From positions 1-15,935 of the forward strand of contig JAVVHE010000030.1 of NCBI GenBank assembly GCA_032249695.1: a DNA stretch of 15,935 bases, in the 5' to 3' direction. Both the position numbers and the translations under genes were made by a program. Positions within the stretch are counted from its first letter, which is position 1. Every line of letters begins with the position of its first letter. Shown one piece after another: positions 1 through 8,357 of this stretch. The notes under the pieces were generated by a model. That model worked only from the letters and a program-made list of their open reading frames with translations. It was not told the DNA's origin and ran no database searches. This stretch comes from JAVVHE01 sp032249695 (GTDB lineage Bacteria; Pseudomonadota; Alphaproteobacteria; Sphingomonadales; Sphingomonadaceae).

Positions 1-64
1 AGTCGACGATCTTGCCCTTGCCCTCATCGCCCCACTGGGCGCCGATCACGGTGACATTAGGCAT
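1..64 (-). CDS. purA: Adenylosuccinate synthetase, N-terminal fragment (cut by window edge)
   Basis: Only the first 21 codons are present; the gene continues off the left edge. They read MPNVTVIGAQWGDEGKGKIV followed by D, the nearly invariant N-terminus of adenylosuccinate synthetase. It includes the GDEGKGK phosphate-binding loop and the aspartate at residue 13, which in the E. coli enzyme is catalytic. The enzyme joins IMP and aspartate using GTP, the first committed step from IMP to AMP, in the cytoplasm. The ATG at 62-64 fits the family's usual start. The GNAT gene lies upstream on the same strand, 241 bp away, so purA probably has its own promoter in that gap. The identification is firm despite the short length. 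Confidence 0.93.
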   Translation of the reverse strand, partial: MPNVTVIGAQWGDEGKGKIVD

Positions 65-107
65 GGGCGGCGGAGCGTTGCGGAGCGGTCATCCCGCCCC
101 GGTTACC

Positions 108-151
108 CGCCGCCGCCGCCCGATGTCCAATGAGGTGCGGCGGCGGCGGCG
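108..151. other. GC-triplet hairpin in the purA upstream region
   Basis: Within the 241-bp gap between the GNAT stop (306) and the purA start (64), positions 108-120 (CGCCGCCGCCGCC) and 139-151 (GGCGGCGGCGGCG) form a perfect 13-bp inverted repeat around an 18-nt loop. It lies 44-87 bases upstream of the purA ATG. No T-tract follows on either side, so it is not a classical intrinsic terminator. It could be a leader-RNA structure of purA, a Rho-associated 3' end for the GNAT transcript, or a chance product of CCG triplet runs in GC-rich DNA. I see no other gene or clear promoter in the gap. Confidence 0.55.
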
Positions 152-305
152 CCGTGACGGTCACCCGCCCGGGCCTGCGGACAACCGGCGCTGCGCTGCC
201 CGGCGCTTCGCGCAGGGATCGAGGATCGCGCCGCCATGGTCGAGTCCCATCGTCAGCTGCGGCCCGTTCTGCCGGCGGCGGCTGTCCTTGAACATGCGTT
301 GCGGT

Positions 306-878
306 TCAGCTTCGGGGGATCGCGCCCCCAAGCGGCCCGGCTTCGAATTCGTCGCGACCGATCGCGGAAATCACGTGCCGGACACCGAGCGTGGTGTGCG
401 TGCGCGGGAGCAGGCGGCGGCCCACCTTCTCCATCGCGCGGCGCGAGCGCCAGTTTTCAGGGCCGACGAGGAACACGCAGCGTTCGAAGTGCGCGAGCGC
501 GTGGCCGATCATCAGGCGCTTCAGGTCGCGGTTCGCCGCGCCGCCCCGGTGCGAGCGGGCGAGGAAGGTCCAGCCGATCTCCACCTCGCCCGGCTCCACA
601 CGTGCAAGATCGTAGCGCGACGAGCCGATCGCTCTGCCGGTGCTTTGGTCTTCGACGACGAGCGCACCGCCACCCCCGAGCGCGTCTTCGAAAAAGCGCC
701 GAAACACCGGCTTGTGCCAGCGATCATGCGCGGGCTGGATGGCCCAGATCAGCGGATCGCTGGCGACGGCGAAGAGCGCCTCCCAATCGCCGGCTTGCAG
801 CGGCCGCACCCGCACCAGCGCACCGGCGAGCGTCGGCTGCGGATCGAAATCGGTCAGGCTGACCCATTCGCTCGACAT
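306..878 (-). CDS. GNAT-family N-acetyltransferase (RimJ/RimL-like)
   Basis: A 190-residue protein with the overall shape of RimJ/RimL-type GNAT acetyltransferases, which move an acetyl group from acetyl-CoA to an amine. Near the N-terminus it has VRVRPLQAGDWEALFAVASD, the usual first strand and helix. In the middle EIGWTFLARSHRGGAANRD followed by LKRLMIGHA corresponds to strand 4 and the acetyl-CoA pyrophosphate-binding turn. NWRSRRAMEKVG is the C-terminal helix that packs on the cofactor. The family is known but the substrate cannot be read from sequence. I prefer the ATG at 878; a GTG at 881 directly before it is also possible. No strong Shine-Dalgarno sequence is visible. It lies about 100 bp downstream of sucD on the same strand and may be the last gene of that transcript. 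Confidence 0.85.
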   Translation of the reverse strand: MSSEWVSLTDFDPQPTLAGALVRVRPLQAGDWEALFAVASDPLIWAIQPAHDRWHKPVFRRFFEDALGGGGALVVEDQSTGRAIGSSRYDLARVEPGEVEIGWTFLARSHRGGAANRDLKRLMIGHALAHFERCVFLVGPENWRSRRAMEKVGRRLLPRTHTTLGVRHVISAIGRDEFEAGPLGGAIPRS

Positions 879-983
879 CACGCGACGCTCGCATCGCCGC
901 CAGGCCGGCGATGAGCGTGTCGAGTCCAGCCCGTGGCTCTTCGCCGTAACGATTGCGCTTCCACGGTCAGCGACGGCGTTCCG

Positions 984-1868
984 TCACCGCTTCAGCACCT
1001 CCGCCAACGTCGTCCCCAGCTCCGCCGGGCTGTCGCTGACGAAGATGCCCGCCGAGCGCATCGCCTCCAGCTTGGACCCCGCGTCGCCCTTGCCGCCACT
1101 GACAATCGCGCCCGCGTGGCCCATGCGGCGGCCCGGCGGAGCGGTGCGGCCCGCGATGAAGCCGACCGTCGGCTTCGCACGGCCGCGCGCCGCCTCGTCC
1201 TTCAGGAACTGCGCTGCCTGCTCCTCGGCGTCGCCGCCGATCTCCCCGATCATGATGATCGATTGCGTCGCCTCGTCGGCGAGGAACAGCTCTAGCACGT
1301 CGATGAAGTTGGTGCCGTTCACCGGATCGCCGCCGATCCCCACCGCCGTCGTCTGGCCCAGCCCGGCCATCGTCGTCTGGTGCACCGCCTCGTAGGTCAG
1401 CGTGCCCGATCGGCTGACGACGCCGACGGACCCCTTCGCGAAGATGTTGCCCGGCATGATGCCGATCTTGCACTCGCCCGGCGTCAGCACGCCGGGGCAG
1501 TTCGGGCCGATCAGGCGCGTTTTGGTGCCCGTCAGCGCGCGCTTCACGCGCACCATGTCAAGGACGGGGATGCCTTCGGTGATGCACACGACGAGCGGTA
1601 TCTCGGCGTCGATCGCTTCCAGGATCGCGTCGGCCGCGCCCGGCGGCGGCACGTAGATGACGCTCGCATCGGCCCGGGTGGCAGCGACCGCGTCGCGCAC
1701 CGTATCGAACACCGGCAGACCAAGGTGGCTCTGCCCGCCCTTCCCCGGCGCAACCCCGCCGACCATCCGCGTGCCATAGGCGATCGCCTGTTCGGAATGG
1801 AACGTGCCCTGTTTGCCGGTGAAGCCCTGGCAGATGACCTTGGTGTGCGCGTTGACGAGGATGGACAT
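984..1868 (-). CDS. sucD: Succinyl-CoA synthetase (ADP-forming), alpha subunit
   Basis: 294 residues, full length for the family. The alpha subunit binds CoA and carries the phosphohistidine of the TCA-cycle enzyme that interconverts succinyl-CoA and succinate with ATP or GTP formation. The N-terminus MSILVNAHTKVICQGFTGKQ is the CoA-binding Rossmann start. LIGPNCPGVLTPGECKIGIM (about residues 119-138) and SRSGTLTYE (152-160) are family signatures. The phosphorylated histidine is H251 in GRRMGHAGAIVSGG. Its partner sucC lies upstream on the same strand, but small genes intervene instead of the usual direct sucC-sucD junction. The ATG sits 5 nt after the stop of the preceding exported-protein gene, so it is probably co-transcribed. 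Confidence 0.98.
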   Translation of the reverse strand: MSILVNAHTKVICQGFTGKQGTFHSEQAIAYGTRMVGGVAPGKGGQSHLGLPVFDTVRDAVAATRADASVIYVPPPGAADAILEAIDAEIPLVVCITEGIPVLDMVRVKRALTGTKTRLIGPNCPGVLTPGECKIGIMPGNIFAKGSVGVVSRSGTLTYEAVHQTTMAGLGQTTAVGIGGDPVNGTNFIDVLELFLADEATQSIIMIGEIGGDAEEQAAQFLKDEAARGRAKPTVGFIAGRTAPPGRRMGHAGAIVSGGKGDAGSKLEAMRSAGIFVSDSPAELGTTLAEVLKR

Positions 1869-1873
1869 GGGTT

Positions 1874-2362
1874 TCAGCCAGCTTTCTTCGCGGCGAGTTG
1901 AACGACCGCGGTCTGGCCGCCCGGAGCGGCCGACAGCGTGAGACGGATGCGCTGGGGTTCGCCGTTCAGCTGGCGGTCCCAGGTGACGAACTGGCCGGTA
2001 TTGACCTCCTCGGAGCCGTCCCCGGCGATCGCGCGGATCGCGGCAGCAGCCTCGGCGGCGCTCACTCCGGCGGCAAGCGGGGCAGTGACGGTGCAGAGCG
2101 TCCAGCCGTCGCGGTCGACGAGCGTCAGGCTGAGCGGATAGCTCGCCCAGGCCTCACCCTCGGACCCGGCGGCTTCGCTGCTGCGGCGAAAGCCATGAGC
2201 GGTCGCGGCGCTGCGCTGCGCGGCTGCATCGCTGCCACCCACGACGCACACGCGCGCGAACGCGTTGGTCAGCGCGGGGAGCGTGGCAACCGGCGACAAG
2301 CGCCGCACTTCTGCGCCGGCGGGGACGGCGGCGAGCGCCGCGGCGACGAGGACTGCGCGCAT
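1874..2362 (-). CDS. Exported hypothetical protein located between sucC and sucD
   Basis: 162 residues of unknown function. The N-terminus MRAVLVAAALAAVPAGA is a short, classical Sec signal peptide with a likely cut after AGA. The mature part is soluble-looking, alanine-rich, and has two cysteines (C39 in ARVCVVGG and C90 in GWTLCTV) that could form a periplasmic disulfide. I do not recognise a domain. The ATG at 2362 shares its A with the TGA of the preceding small ORF (TGATG), which suggests translational coupling; a GTG at 2365 is the alternative start. It ends 5 nt before sucD. The coding case rests on length, the signal peptide, codon bias and tight packing. Confidence 0.8.
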   Translation of the reverse strand: MRAVLVAAALAAVPAGAEVRRLSPVATLPALTNAFARVCVVGGSDAAAQRSAATAHGFRRSSEAAGSEGEAWASYPLSLTLVDRDGWTLCTVTAPLAAGVSAAEAAAAIRAIAGDGSEEVNTGQFVTWDRQLNGEPQRIRLTLSAAPGGQTAVVQLAAKKAG

Positions 2363-2487
2363 CACAGCCGCTCTGAAACCGAATAGCGCGGCGCGCGCGT
2401 CATCATCGTGTCCCAGTCATCGGGTTTGGTCGTGGACGACAGGCGCTTAGGCAAGGCCCGTCTCCCCGGACGCTGCCGCGCGCGCAT
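2362..2487 (-). CDS. Small ORF (41 aa) upstream of the exported-protein gene, possibly a frameshifted gene end
   Basis: Its last 28 codons have strong GC3 bias and natural composition (KRLSSTTKPDDWDTMMTRAP, then a tyrosine-containing tail ending SERL), so this stretch looks coding. The nearest ATG (2487) gives a 41-residue protein whose first residues are arginine-rich and less convincing. Its stop overlaps the start of the exported-protein gene as TGATG. The front 41 bases overlap the end of the 65-aa ORF in another frame. Dropping one base near 2447-2450 would join the two into one 93-residue protein (GETGLA followed by KRLSSTT). It is therefore either a tiny coupled gene or the 3' end of a frameshifted gene. 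I recognise no family. Confidence 0.45.
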   Translation of the reverse strand: MRARQRPGRRALPKRLSSTTKPDDWDTMMTRAPRYSVSERL

Positions 2488-2644
2488 CGTCGCACGAGTC
2501 CGCGATCGCGACCGTCTCGGAACCGAAGCCGCTCAGCCGAGCATCCGGGATGCGCCGGGCTAGCGCTGCCGCCCACGCGGTGACGTCGCCGCCGTAGCTC
2601 GGCTCGCAGCCGTCAGCGGGCACGATGCGCTCAGGGATCGTCAC
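2447..2644 (-). CDS. Small hypothetical protein (65 aa) overlapping the sucC stop
   Basis: The reading frame starts with GTG inside the sucC stop (GTGA, a 4-base overlap) and gives 65 residues beginning MTIPERIVPADGCEPSYGGD. It is acidic, contains two cysteines (C13 and C51), and has no signal peptide or membrane segment. I recognise no family. The overlap implies translation coupled to sucC. It ends at a TAA (2447-2449), after which a different frame continues with coding character. The true product may therefore be about 93 residues if a single base is an error or a real mutation. Codon bias is like that of the neighbours. Confidence 0.6.
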   Translation of the reverse strand: MTIPERIVPADGCEPSYGGDVTAWAAALARRIPDARLSGFGSETVAIADSCDDARAAASGETGLA

Positions 2645-3840
2645 GCCGCCTGCTTCACCGCCGCGACGATCTTGCGCGCGGCGTCGCCCAGGTCGTCGGC
2701 GCTGGTGATCGCAAGGCCGCTGTCGGCGAGGATGCGCTTGCCGAGCTCGACATTCGTCCCCTCCAGCCGCACCACGAGCGGGACATGCAGCGCCACCTCG
2801 CGCGCGGCTGCGATGATGCCTTCGGCGATAATATCGCAACGCATGATGCCGCCGAAGATGTTCACCAGTATGCCTTTGACCGCCGCGTCCTTCAGGATCA
2901 GCTTGAACGCGGCGGTCACCTTTTCCTTGGAAGCACCGCCCCCGACATCGAGGAAGTTGGCAGGCTCGGCTCCGTTCAGCTTGATGATGTCCATCGTCGC
3001 CATCGCGAGGCCCGCGCCGTTCACCAGGCAGCCGATATTGCCATCGAGCTTGATGAACGCGAGATCATATTGGCTCGCCTCAACCTCGGCCGGGTCCTCT
3101 TCGGTGAGGTCGCGCAGATCGGCGAGTTCGGGATGGCGGTAGGCGGCGTTGTCGTCGAAGCCGACCTTGGCGTCCAGCACCATCAGCTTGCCGTCGTCGG
3201 TTACCGCGAGCGGATTGACTTCAATCTGGCTCGCGTCGGTGCCTATGAACGCCGCATACAGCGTCCGGACGACCGTCTCGCACTGTTTGGCAAGCTCGCC
3301 CGAAAGGCCCAGCGCTGCGGCGACCGCGCGCCCGTGCCATGGCTGGATACCGCTCGCTGGATCGATGGTAATCGTGTGGATCGAGTCCGGCTGTTCATGC
3401 GCGACCTGCTCGATGTCCATGCCGCCCTGCGGGCTGGCGACAAGCGCGATCCGCCCGCTGCCGCGATCGACAAGCAGCGCAAGGTAGAATTCGTGCGCGA
3501 TGTCGACCCCGTCGGTGACGTAAAGCCGCTGCACCTGCTTGCCCGCCGGGCCGGTCTGCACGGTCACCAGCGTGTTCCCCAGCATCTCGGCGGCGGCCAT
3601 TCCGACCTCCTCGGCCGACTTCGCCAGCCGCACGCCGCCCTTGGCGCCCTCGGGCAGCTCCTTGAACCGCCCCTTGCCGCGACCGCCCGCGTGGATCTGC
3701 GCCTTCACCACGTAGAGCGGCCCGGGAAGCCGCCCGGCAGCGGCCACGGCCTCGTCAGCGCTCCAGGCGGCATAGCCCTGCGGCACCGGCACGCCGAACT
3801 TCGCCAGCAGCTCTTTCGCCTGATATTCGTGGATGTTCAT
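2641..3840 (-). CDS. sucC: Succinyl-CoA synthetase (ADP-forming), beta subunit
   Basis: 399 residues, the normal length. The beta subunit supplies the nucleotide-binding ATP-grasp domain and the succinate site of the TCA-cycle enzyme. MNIHEYQAKELLAKFGVPVP is the family N-terminus. VVKAQIHAGGRGKGRF (from about residue 44) is the nucleotide-binding segment with K46. NIFGGIMRCDIIAEGI and VRLEGTNVELGKRIL mark the C-terminal ligase domain that meets the alpha subunit. The start is firm: ATG with GGGAAG about 8-13 nt upstream, overlapping the stop of the 91-aa gene as ATGA. The stop overlaps the next small ORF as GTGA. Confidence 0.98.
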   Translation of the reverse strand: MNIHEYQAKELLAKFGVPVPQGYAAWSADEAVAAAGRLPGPLYVVKAQIHAGGRGKGRFKELPEGAKGGVRLAKSAEEVGMAAAEMLGNTLVTVQTGPAGKQVQRLYVTDGVDIAHEFYLALLVDRGSGRIALVASPQGGMDIEQVAHEQPDSIHTITIDPASGIQPWHGRAVAAALGLSGELAKQCETVVRTLYAAFIGTDASQIEVNPLAVTDDGKLMVLDAKVGFDDNAAYRHPELADLRDLTEEDPAEVEASQYDLAFIKLDGNIGCLVNGAGLAMATMDIIKLNGAEPANFLDVGGGASKEKVTAAFKLILKDAAVKGILVNIFGGIMRCDIIAEGIIAAAREVALHVPLVVRLEGTNVELGKRILADSGLAITSADDLGDAARKIVAAVKQAA

Positions 3841-4112
3841 TGGATCGCTTCCCGAAAGGGCTTGATGACCTGCGTCGCTCCGGAACGTCGACCGCTTTCC
3901 GGGCCTTCACCGTAGAGCACCGGAGCGCCAGCCTCCCCGGCAGCTTCGATGATGGCGGCGTCCCGATAGCTGATGCGGTCTCGCTCGGCGACCTCCGTTT
4001 CGCGCGGAGCCGGCTTCGGCGCGAGTGCGATGACTGGACGGTGACCGCTGCGCGCATTGACAGCATCCGCTCGCGCGGGCGGATCGTCCAGCTCCAGCGA
4101 CGGCGTCGTCAT
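3837..4112 (-). CDS. Hypothetical 91-aa protein between bioB and sucC
   Basis: 91 residues starting MTTPSLELDDPPARADAVNA, with a low-complexity, proline- and alanine-rich N-terminal third that is probably disordered. A more ordered part follows (RISYRDAAIIEAAGEAG, then PVLYGEGPESGRR). No signal peptide, membrane segment or recognised domain is seen. Both ends are 4-base overlaps: its ATG sits in the bioB stop (ATGA at 4109-4112), and its TGA overlaps the sucC ATG (3837-3840). This coupling between two well-conserved enzymes is the main evidence that it is real. Function is unknown, and the position alone does not show whether it relates to biotin or to succinyl-CoA synthetase. Confidence 0.75.
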   Translation of the reverse strand: MTTPSLELDDPPARADAVNARSGHRPVIALAPKPAPRETEVAERDRISYRDAAIIEAAGEAGAPVLYGEGPESGRRSGATQVIKPFREAIQ

Positions 4113-5092
4113 GCGGCGGCTCCTTCGCTCGCAGCGATATGCTGCGGCGCGGCAGGCAGGCAAGCGGTGCGCAGGCCAAGCTTCCCGAACAGCGCGGCGT
4201 CCCGGTCCAGTCCGGGGTTGGCGGCGGTCAGCAGGCGGTCGCCCGCGAAGATCGAGTTGGCGCCAGCGAGAAACGCGAGCGCCTGGAGCTCGTCGCTCAT
4301 CGCCTCGCGGCCGGCCGACAGGCGAATGACTGCGCGCGGCATGGTGATGCGCGCGGCAGCGACGGTGCGGACGAATTCGATGCCGTCGACCGGCGCGGCG
4401 TCGGCGAGCGGGGTGCCGGGCTGTGGCATCAGCGCGTTGAGCGGCACCGACTGCGGCGGCTCGGGGAGCGTGGCGAGCGTGTGGACGAGGTCGACCCGGT
4501 CCTCGCGCGTCTCGCCCAGCCCCAGGATGCCGCCGCAGCATGTCGCCATGCCACTCTCGCGCACGATCCGCAGCGTCTCCAGGCGCTCGGCATAGCTGCG
4601 CGTGGTGACGACCGTGTCGTAATGCGCCTCCGACGTATCCAGATTGTGGTTGTAGTAGTCCAGCCCGGCATCGGCCAAGCGGCGGCCCTGTTCGGGGGTG
4701 AGCATGCCGAGCGTCATGCAGGTTTCGAGGCTCAGCGCCTTCACGCCGGCGATGATCGCCTCCAACGCGGGAAGGTCGCGGTCTTTCGGCGATCGCCATG
4801 CCGCGCCCATGCAGAAGCGCGTCGCTCCGCCCGCTTTCGCCGCGCGCGCGGCTGCCAAAACCGCGCTGATGTCCATCAATTTCCCGGCTTTCACTCCCGT
4901 TTCGAAGCGCGCGGACTGGGCGCAGTAGCCGCAATCCTCCGGGCAGCCGCCGGTCTTGATCGAAAGGAGCTGCGCGCGCTCGATCGTGGCGGGGTCATGG
5001 TGCGCGCGGTGGACCTGCATGGCGCGAAACATGAGCTCGGTGAAGGGCAGATCGAAAAGCGCGGCGACCTCCGCGCGGATCCAGCTGGGCAT
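4109..5092 (-). CDS. bioB: Biotin synthase (radical SAM)
   Basis: 327 residues, full length. BioB inserts sulfur into dethiobiotin, the last step of biotin synthesis, using S-adenosylmethionine and two iron-sulfur clusters. The radical-SAM motif CPEDCGYC gives C50, C54 and C57. The auxiliary [2Fe-2S] ligands of the family are also present: C94 (TRFCMGAAWR), C125 (LETCMTLG), C185 (MATCCGGILGLGE) and R257 (AVIRLSAGR). YNHNLDTS is the substrate-site signature. No bioA, bioD or bioF is nearby. It is the first gene of the leftward run and faces the dehydratase gene across only 74 bp. Its product would supply cofactor to biotin-dependent carboxylases such as the MccB-type complex encoded further right, but that link is only biochemical. 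Confidence 0.98.
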   Translation of the reverse strand: MPSWIRAEVAALFDLPFTELMFRAMQVHRAHHDPATIERAQLLSIKTGGCPEDCGYCAQSARFETGVKAGKLMDISAVLAAARAAKAGGATRFCMGAAWRSPKDRDLPALEAIIAGVKALSLETCMTLGMLTPEQGRRLADAGLDYYNHNLDTSEAHYDTVVTTRSYAERLETLRIVRESGMATCCGGILGLGETREDRVDLVHTLATLPEPPQSVPLNALMPQPGTPLADAAPVDGIEFVRTVAAARITMPRAVIRLSAGREAMSDELQALAFLAGANSIFAGDRLLTAANPGLDRDAALFGKLGLRTACLPAAPQHIAASEGAAA

Positions 5093-5166
5093 GGGATGCG
5101 AATGGCGTCAGCGCTCTGCGCGCGTCAATGGCGGCGCTTGCCCCGAATGCGCGTTATGGTGCGGCG

Positions 5167-6960
<1,794 letters not shown>

Positions 6961-7001
6961 ACGTGACCGCCCGACTGCTCGTTGCAGTATCGCCGCGCGT
7001 G

Positions 7002-7233
7002 TCAGTGGCGGCGGAGCATCGGGCGAGCGGCTTCTAGGCCGAACAGAGACAGCGCAGCCAACGCCGGAGTCGGCGTCGGGGTCGGCGAGCGCAGCGTGTC
7101 GGCGAAATGACGCCGGGCCCCTTCACCACAAGAAGGCGTTTGCCGGAATGTTGCCCACGATGTGGAAGCCCTTGGACTCCTCAACGTCGTGCTCCGCTGA
7201 CAGCGTGGGCTGACCGGGGTACAGCCCGGCCCA
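7002..7233 (-). pseudogene. Decayed C-terminal fragment of a PEP-CTERM-type exported protein
   Basis: The 290-bp gap between the dehydratase and the pirin carries protein-like minus-strand sequence in two frames. The right part (about 7233 down to 7123) reads YPGQPTLSAEHDVEESKGFH then IVGNIPANAFLW before a TGA. One base over, the left part (about 7131 to 7002) reads GEGARRHFADTLRSPTPTPT then PALAALSLFGLEAARPMLRRH and a stop. The end has the layout of PEP-CTERM sorting tails: proline-rich turn, short hydrophobic stretch with LFGL, and a basic C-terminus. However, the hydrophobic stretch is broken by E and R. There is no room for an N-terminal domain before the pirin start, so this looks like a truncated, frameshifted relic. 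Confidence 0.4.
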
Positions 7234-7237
7234 CAGC

Positions 7238-7246
7238 AAGGAGAGG
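7238..7246 (+). promoter_or_regulatory. Ribosome binding site deciding the pirin GTG start
   Basis: AAGGAGAGG, with the AGGAG core at 7239-7243, lies 7 nt before the GTG at 7251. It is the strongest Shine-Dalgarno match in the window. It fixes the start of the pirin gene at a non-ATG codon; the frame is open further upstream but that part has no pirin-like sequence. Confidence 0.8.
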
Positions 7247-7250
7247 CGGC

Positions 7251-8157
7251 GTGATCGAACTCGTCATCGACAAGCGCGGGCACGATTTGGGCGGCGGTTT
7301 CGCTGTCGGGCGCGTGCTGCCGTTCCGGGTTCGGCGGAGCGTAGGCCCGTTCGAGTTCTTCGATCATATGGGGCCGGTCGATCTGGCGCACGGAATCCCG
7401 CGCTCGCTCGACGTTCGGCCGCATCCGCACATCGGCCTCGCGACCGTCACCTACTTGTTTTCGGGCGCGCTGACGCATCGCGATTCCTTGGGCGTGAACC
7501 AGGAAATCCTGCCCGGCGCGGTCAACTGGATGGTAGCTGGACGCGGCATCACTCACTCCGAACGGTTCGAGCGTGCGCGGTCCGAAGGCGCGCACATGCA
7601 TGGGATTCAGTCGTGGGTGGCGCTGCCCGCCGAAGACGAGGAAATAGCCCCCGCCTTCCATCACGTGTCTGGCCGCGAGCTAACCGCGTGGGAGGAACCG
7701 GGTGTGCGCGGGCGGCTGATCGCTGGCGAGGCCGAGGGGATGCGTGCGGGCGTGCCGGTGCGCAGCCCGACGCTCTACATGCACTGGATAATGAACGCGG
7801 GCGCGCGGCGGCTGCTCCCTGCCGAGCATCAGGAGCGCGCGGTCTACGTCGCAGACGGCGCAGTCGAGCTCGCAGGGCAGCGGCTGGTCGCCGGGCAGAT
7901 GGCGGTGCTCGCGTCCGGGCACGGCGTGTCTGTGCTGGCCGACAGCCCGGCGGTGGTGATGGCGCTGGGCGGCGCACCATTGGGGGGAGCGGTTCATCTG
8001 GTGGAACTTCGTCAGCTCGCGCCGTGACCGGATCGAGCAGGCCAAGGCCGACTGGGCCGAGGGGCGCATGAAACTGCCGGACGAGGACAATCAGGAATTC
8101 ACCCCGCTGCCCGAAAAGCCCGCCACGATCGCGCCCGAGCCGCAGGCCATCAGCTGA
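7251..8157 (+). pseudogene. Pirin family protein, frameshifted near the C-terminus
   Basis: Pirins are cupin-fold metalloproteins; some bacterial members have quercetinase activity, others bind regulatory or metabolic partners. From the GTG at 7251 the N-terminal cupin domain is clear: RPHPHIGLATVTYLFSG and GRGITHSERF give metal ligands H58, H60, H102 and E104. The first frame stops at 8027 with an atypical end. In the +1 frame the expected C-terminus continues: FIWWNFVSSRRDRIEQA, then GRMKLPDEDNQEF, stopping at 8157. The switch falls in a run of six Gs (7982-7987); five would restore a 301-residue protein. Cause: sequencing error, true mutation, or slippage at the G-run. The family call is secure; whether the gene is broken in the organism is not. 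Confidence 0.85.
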
Positions 8158-8270
8158 GGCGGTAACGCCACTGCCCTCCCCCGCGGCGACTGGACGGCGC
8201 GCTGCGCGACCCGCCTCAGTCTCGCGGCCTCTCCCCCGATGTCAGAGGCAGCGTCGGCGCGTTCCTCGGC

Positions 8271-8288
8271 CTCTCCCTTCGGGGAGAG
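8271..8288. terminator. Hairpin with UUCG tetraloop between convergent pirin and aldehyde dehydrogenase genes
   Basis: CTCTCCC (8271-8277) and GGGAGAG (8282-8288) form a perfect 7-bp stem closed by TTCG, the very stable C(UUCG)G tetraloop. It lies in the 200-bp gap between the pirin stop (8157) and the stop of the converging aldehyde dehydrogenase gene (8358). No T-run follows, so it may act with Rho or as an RNA 3'-end stabiliser rather than as a textbook terminator. The rest of the gap is C/T-rich and holds no gene I can support. Confidence 0.55.
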
Positions 8289-8357
8289 AACAGCAGAGCT
8301 TGGCCCGGAACGGCCCAGCGCAGCTTTGAGAGGGCCTCGCACGGAGTTCTGAGCAGT

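Noticed and set aside
12..914. Long plus-strand frame of 300 codons opposite the GNAT gene
   Set aside because: Very arginine- and alanine-rich with no domain; it is the antisense shadow of the GNAT gene, which has clear motifs.
2785..3915. Plus-strand open frame of 376 codons opposite sucC
   Set aside because: Antisense shadow of sucC with no recognisable domain.
3837..4934. Minus-strand open frame of 365 codons across bioB
   Set aside because: Most of it is bioB read in another frame; only the last 91 codons, after the bioB stop, look like a gene and are listed.
7107..7250. Upstream extension of the pirin frame to an ATG at 7107
   Set aside because: The extension has no pirin-like sequence and lies before a strong ribosome binding site that serves the GTG at 7251.
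8091..8342. Minus-strand 83-codon ORF in the gap between pirin and aldehyde dehydrogenase
   Set aside because: It overlaps the real pirin C-terminus and hairpin DNA, has no start signal, and its composition is low-complexity.
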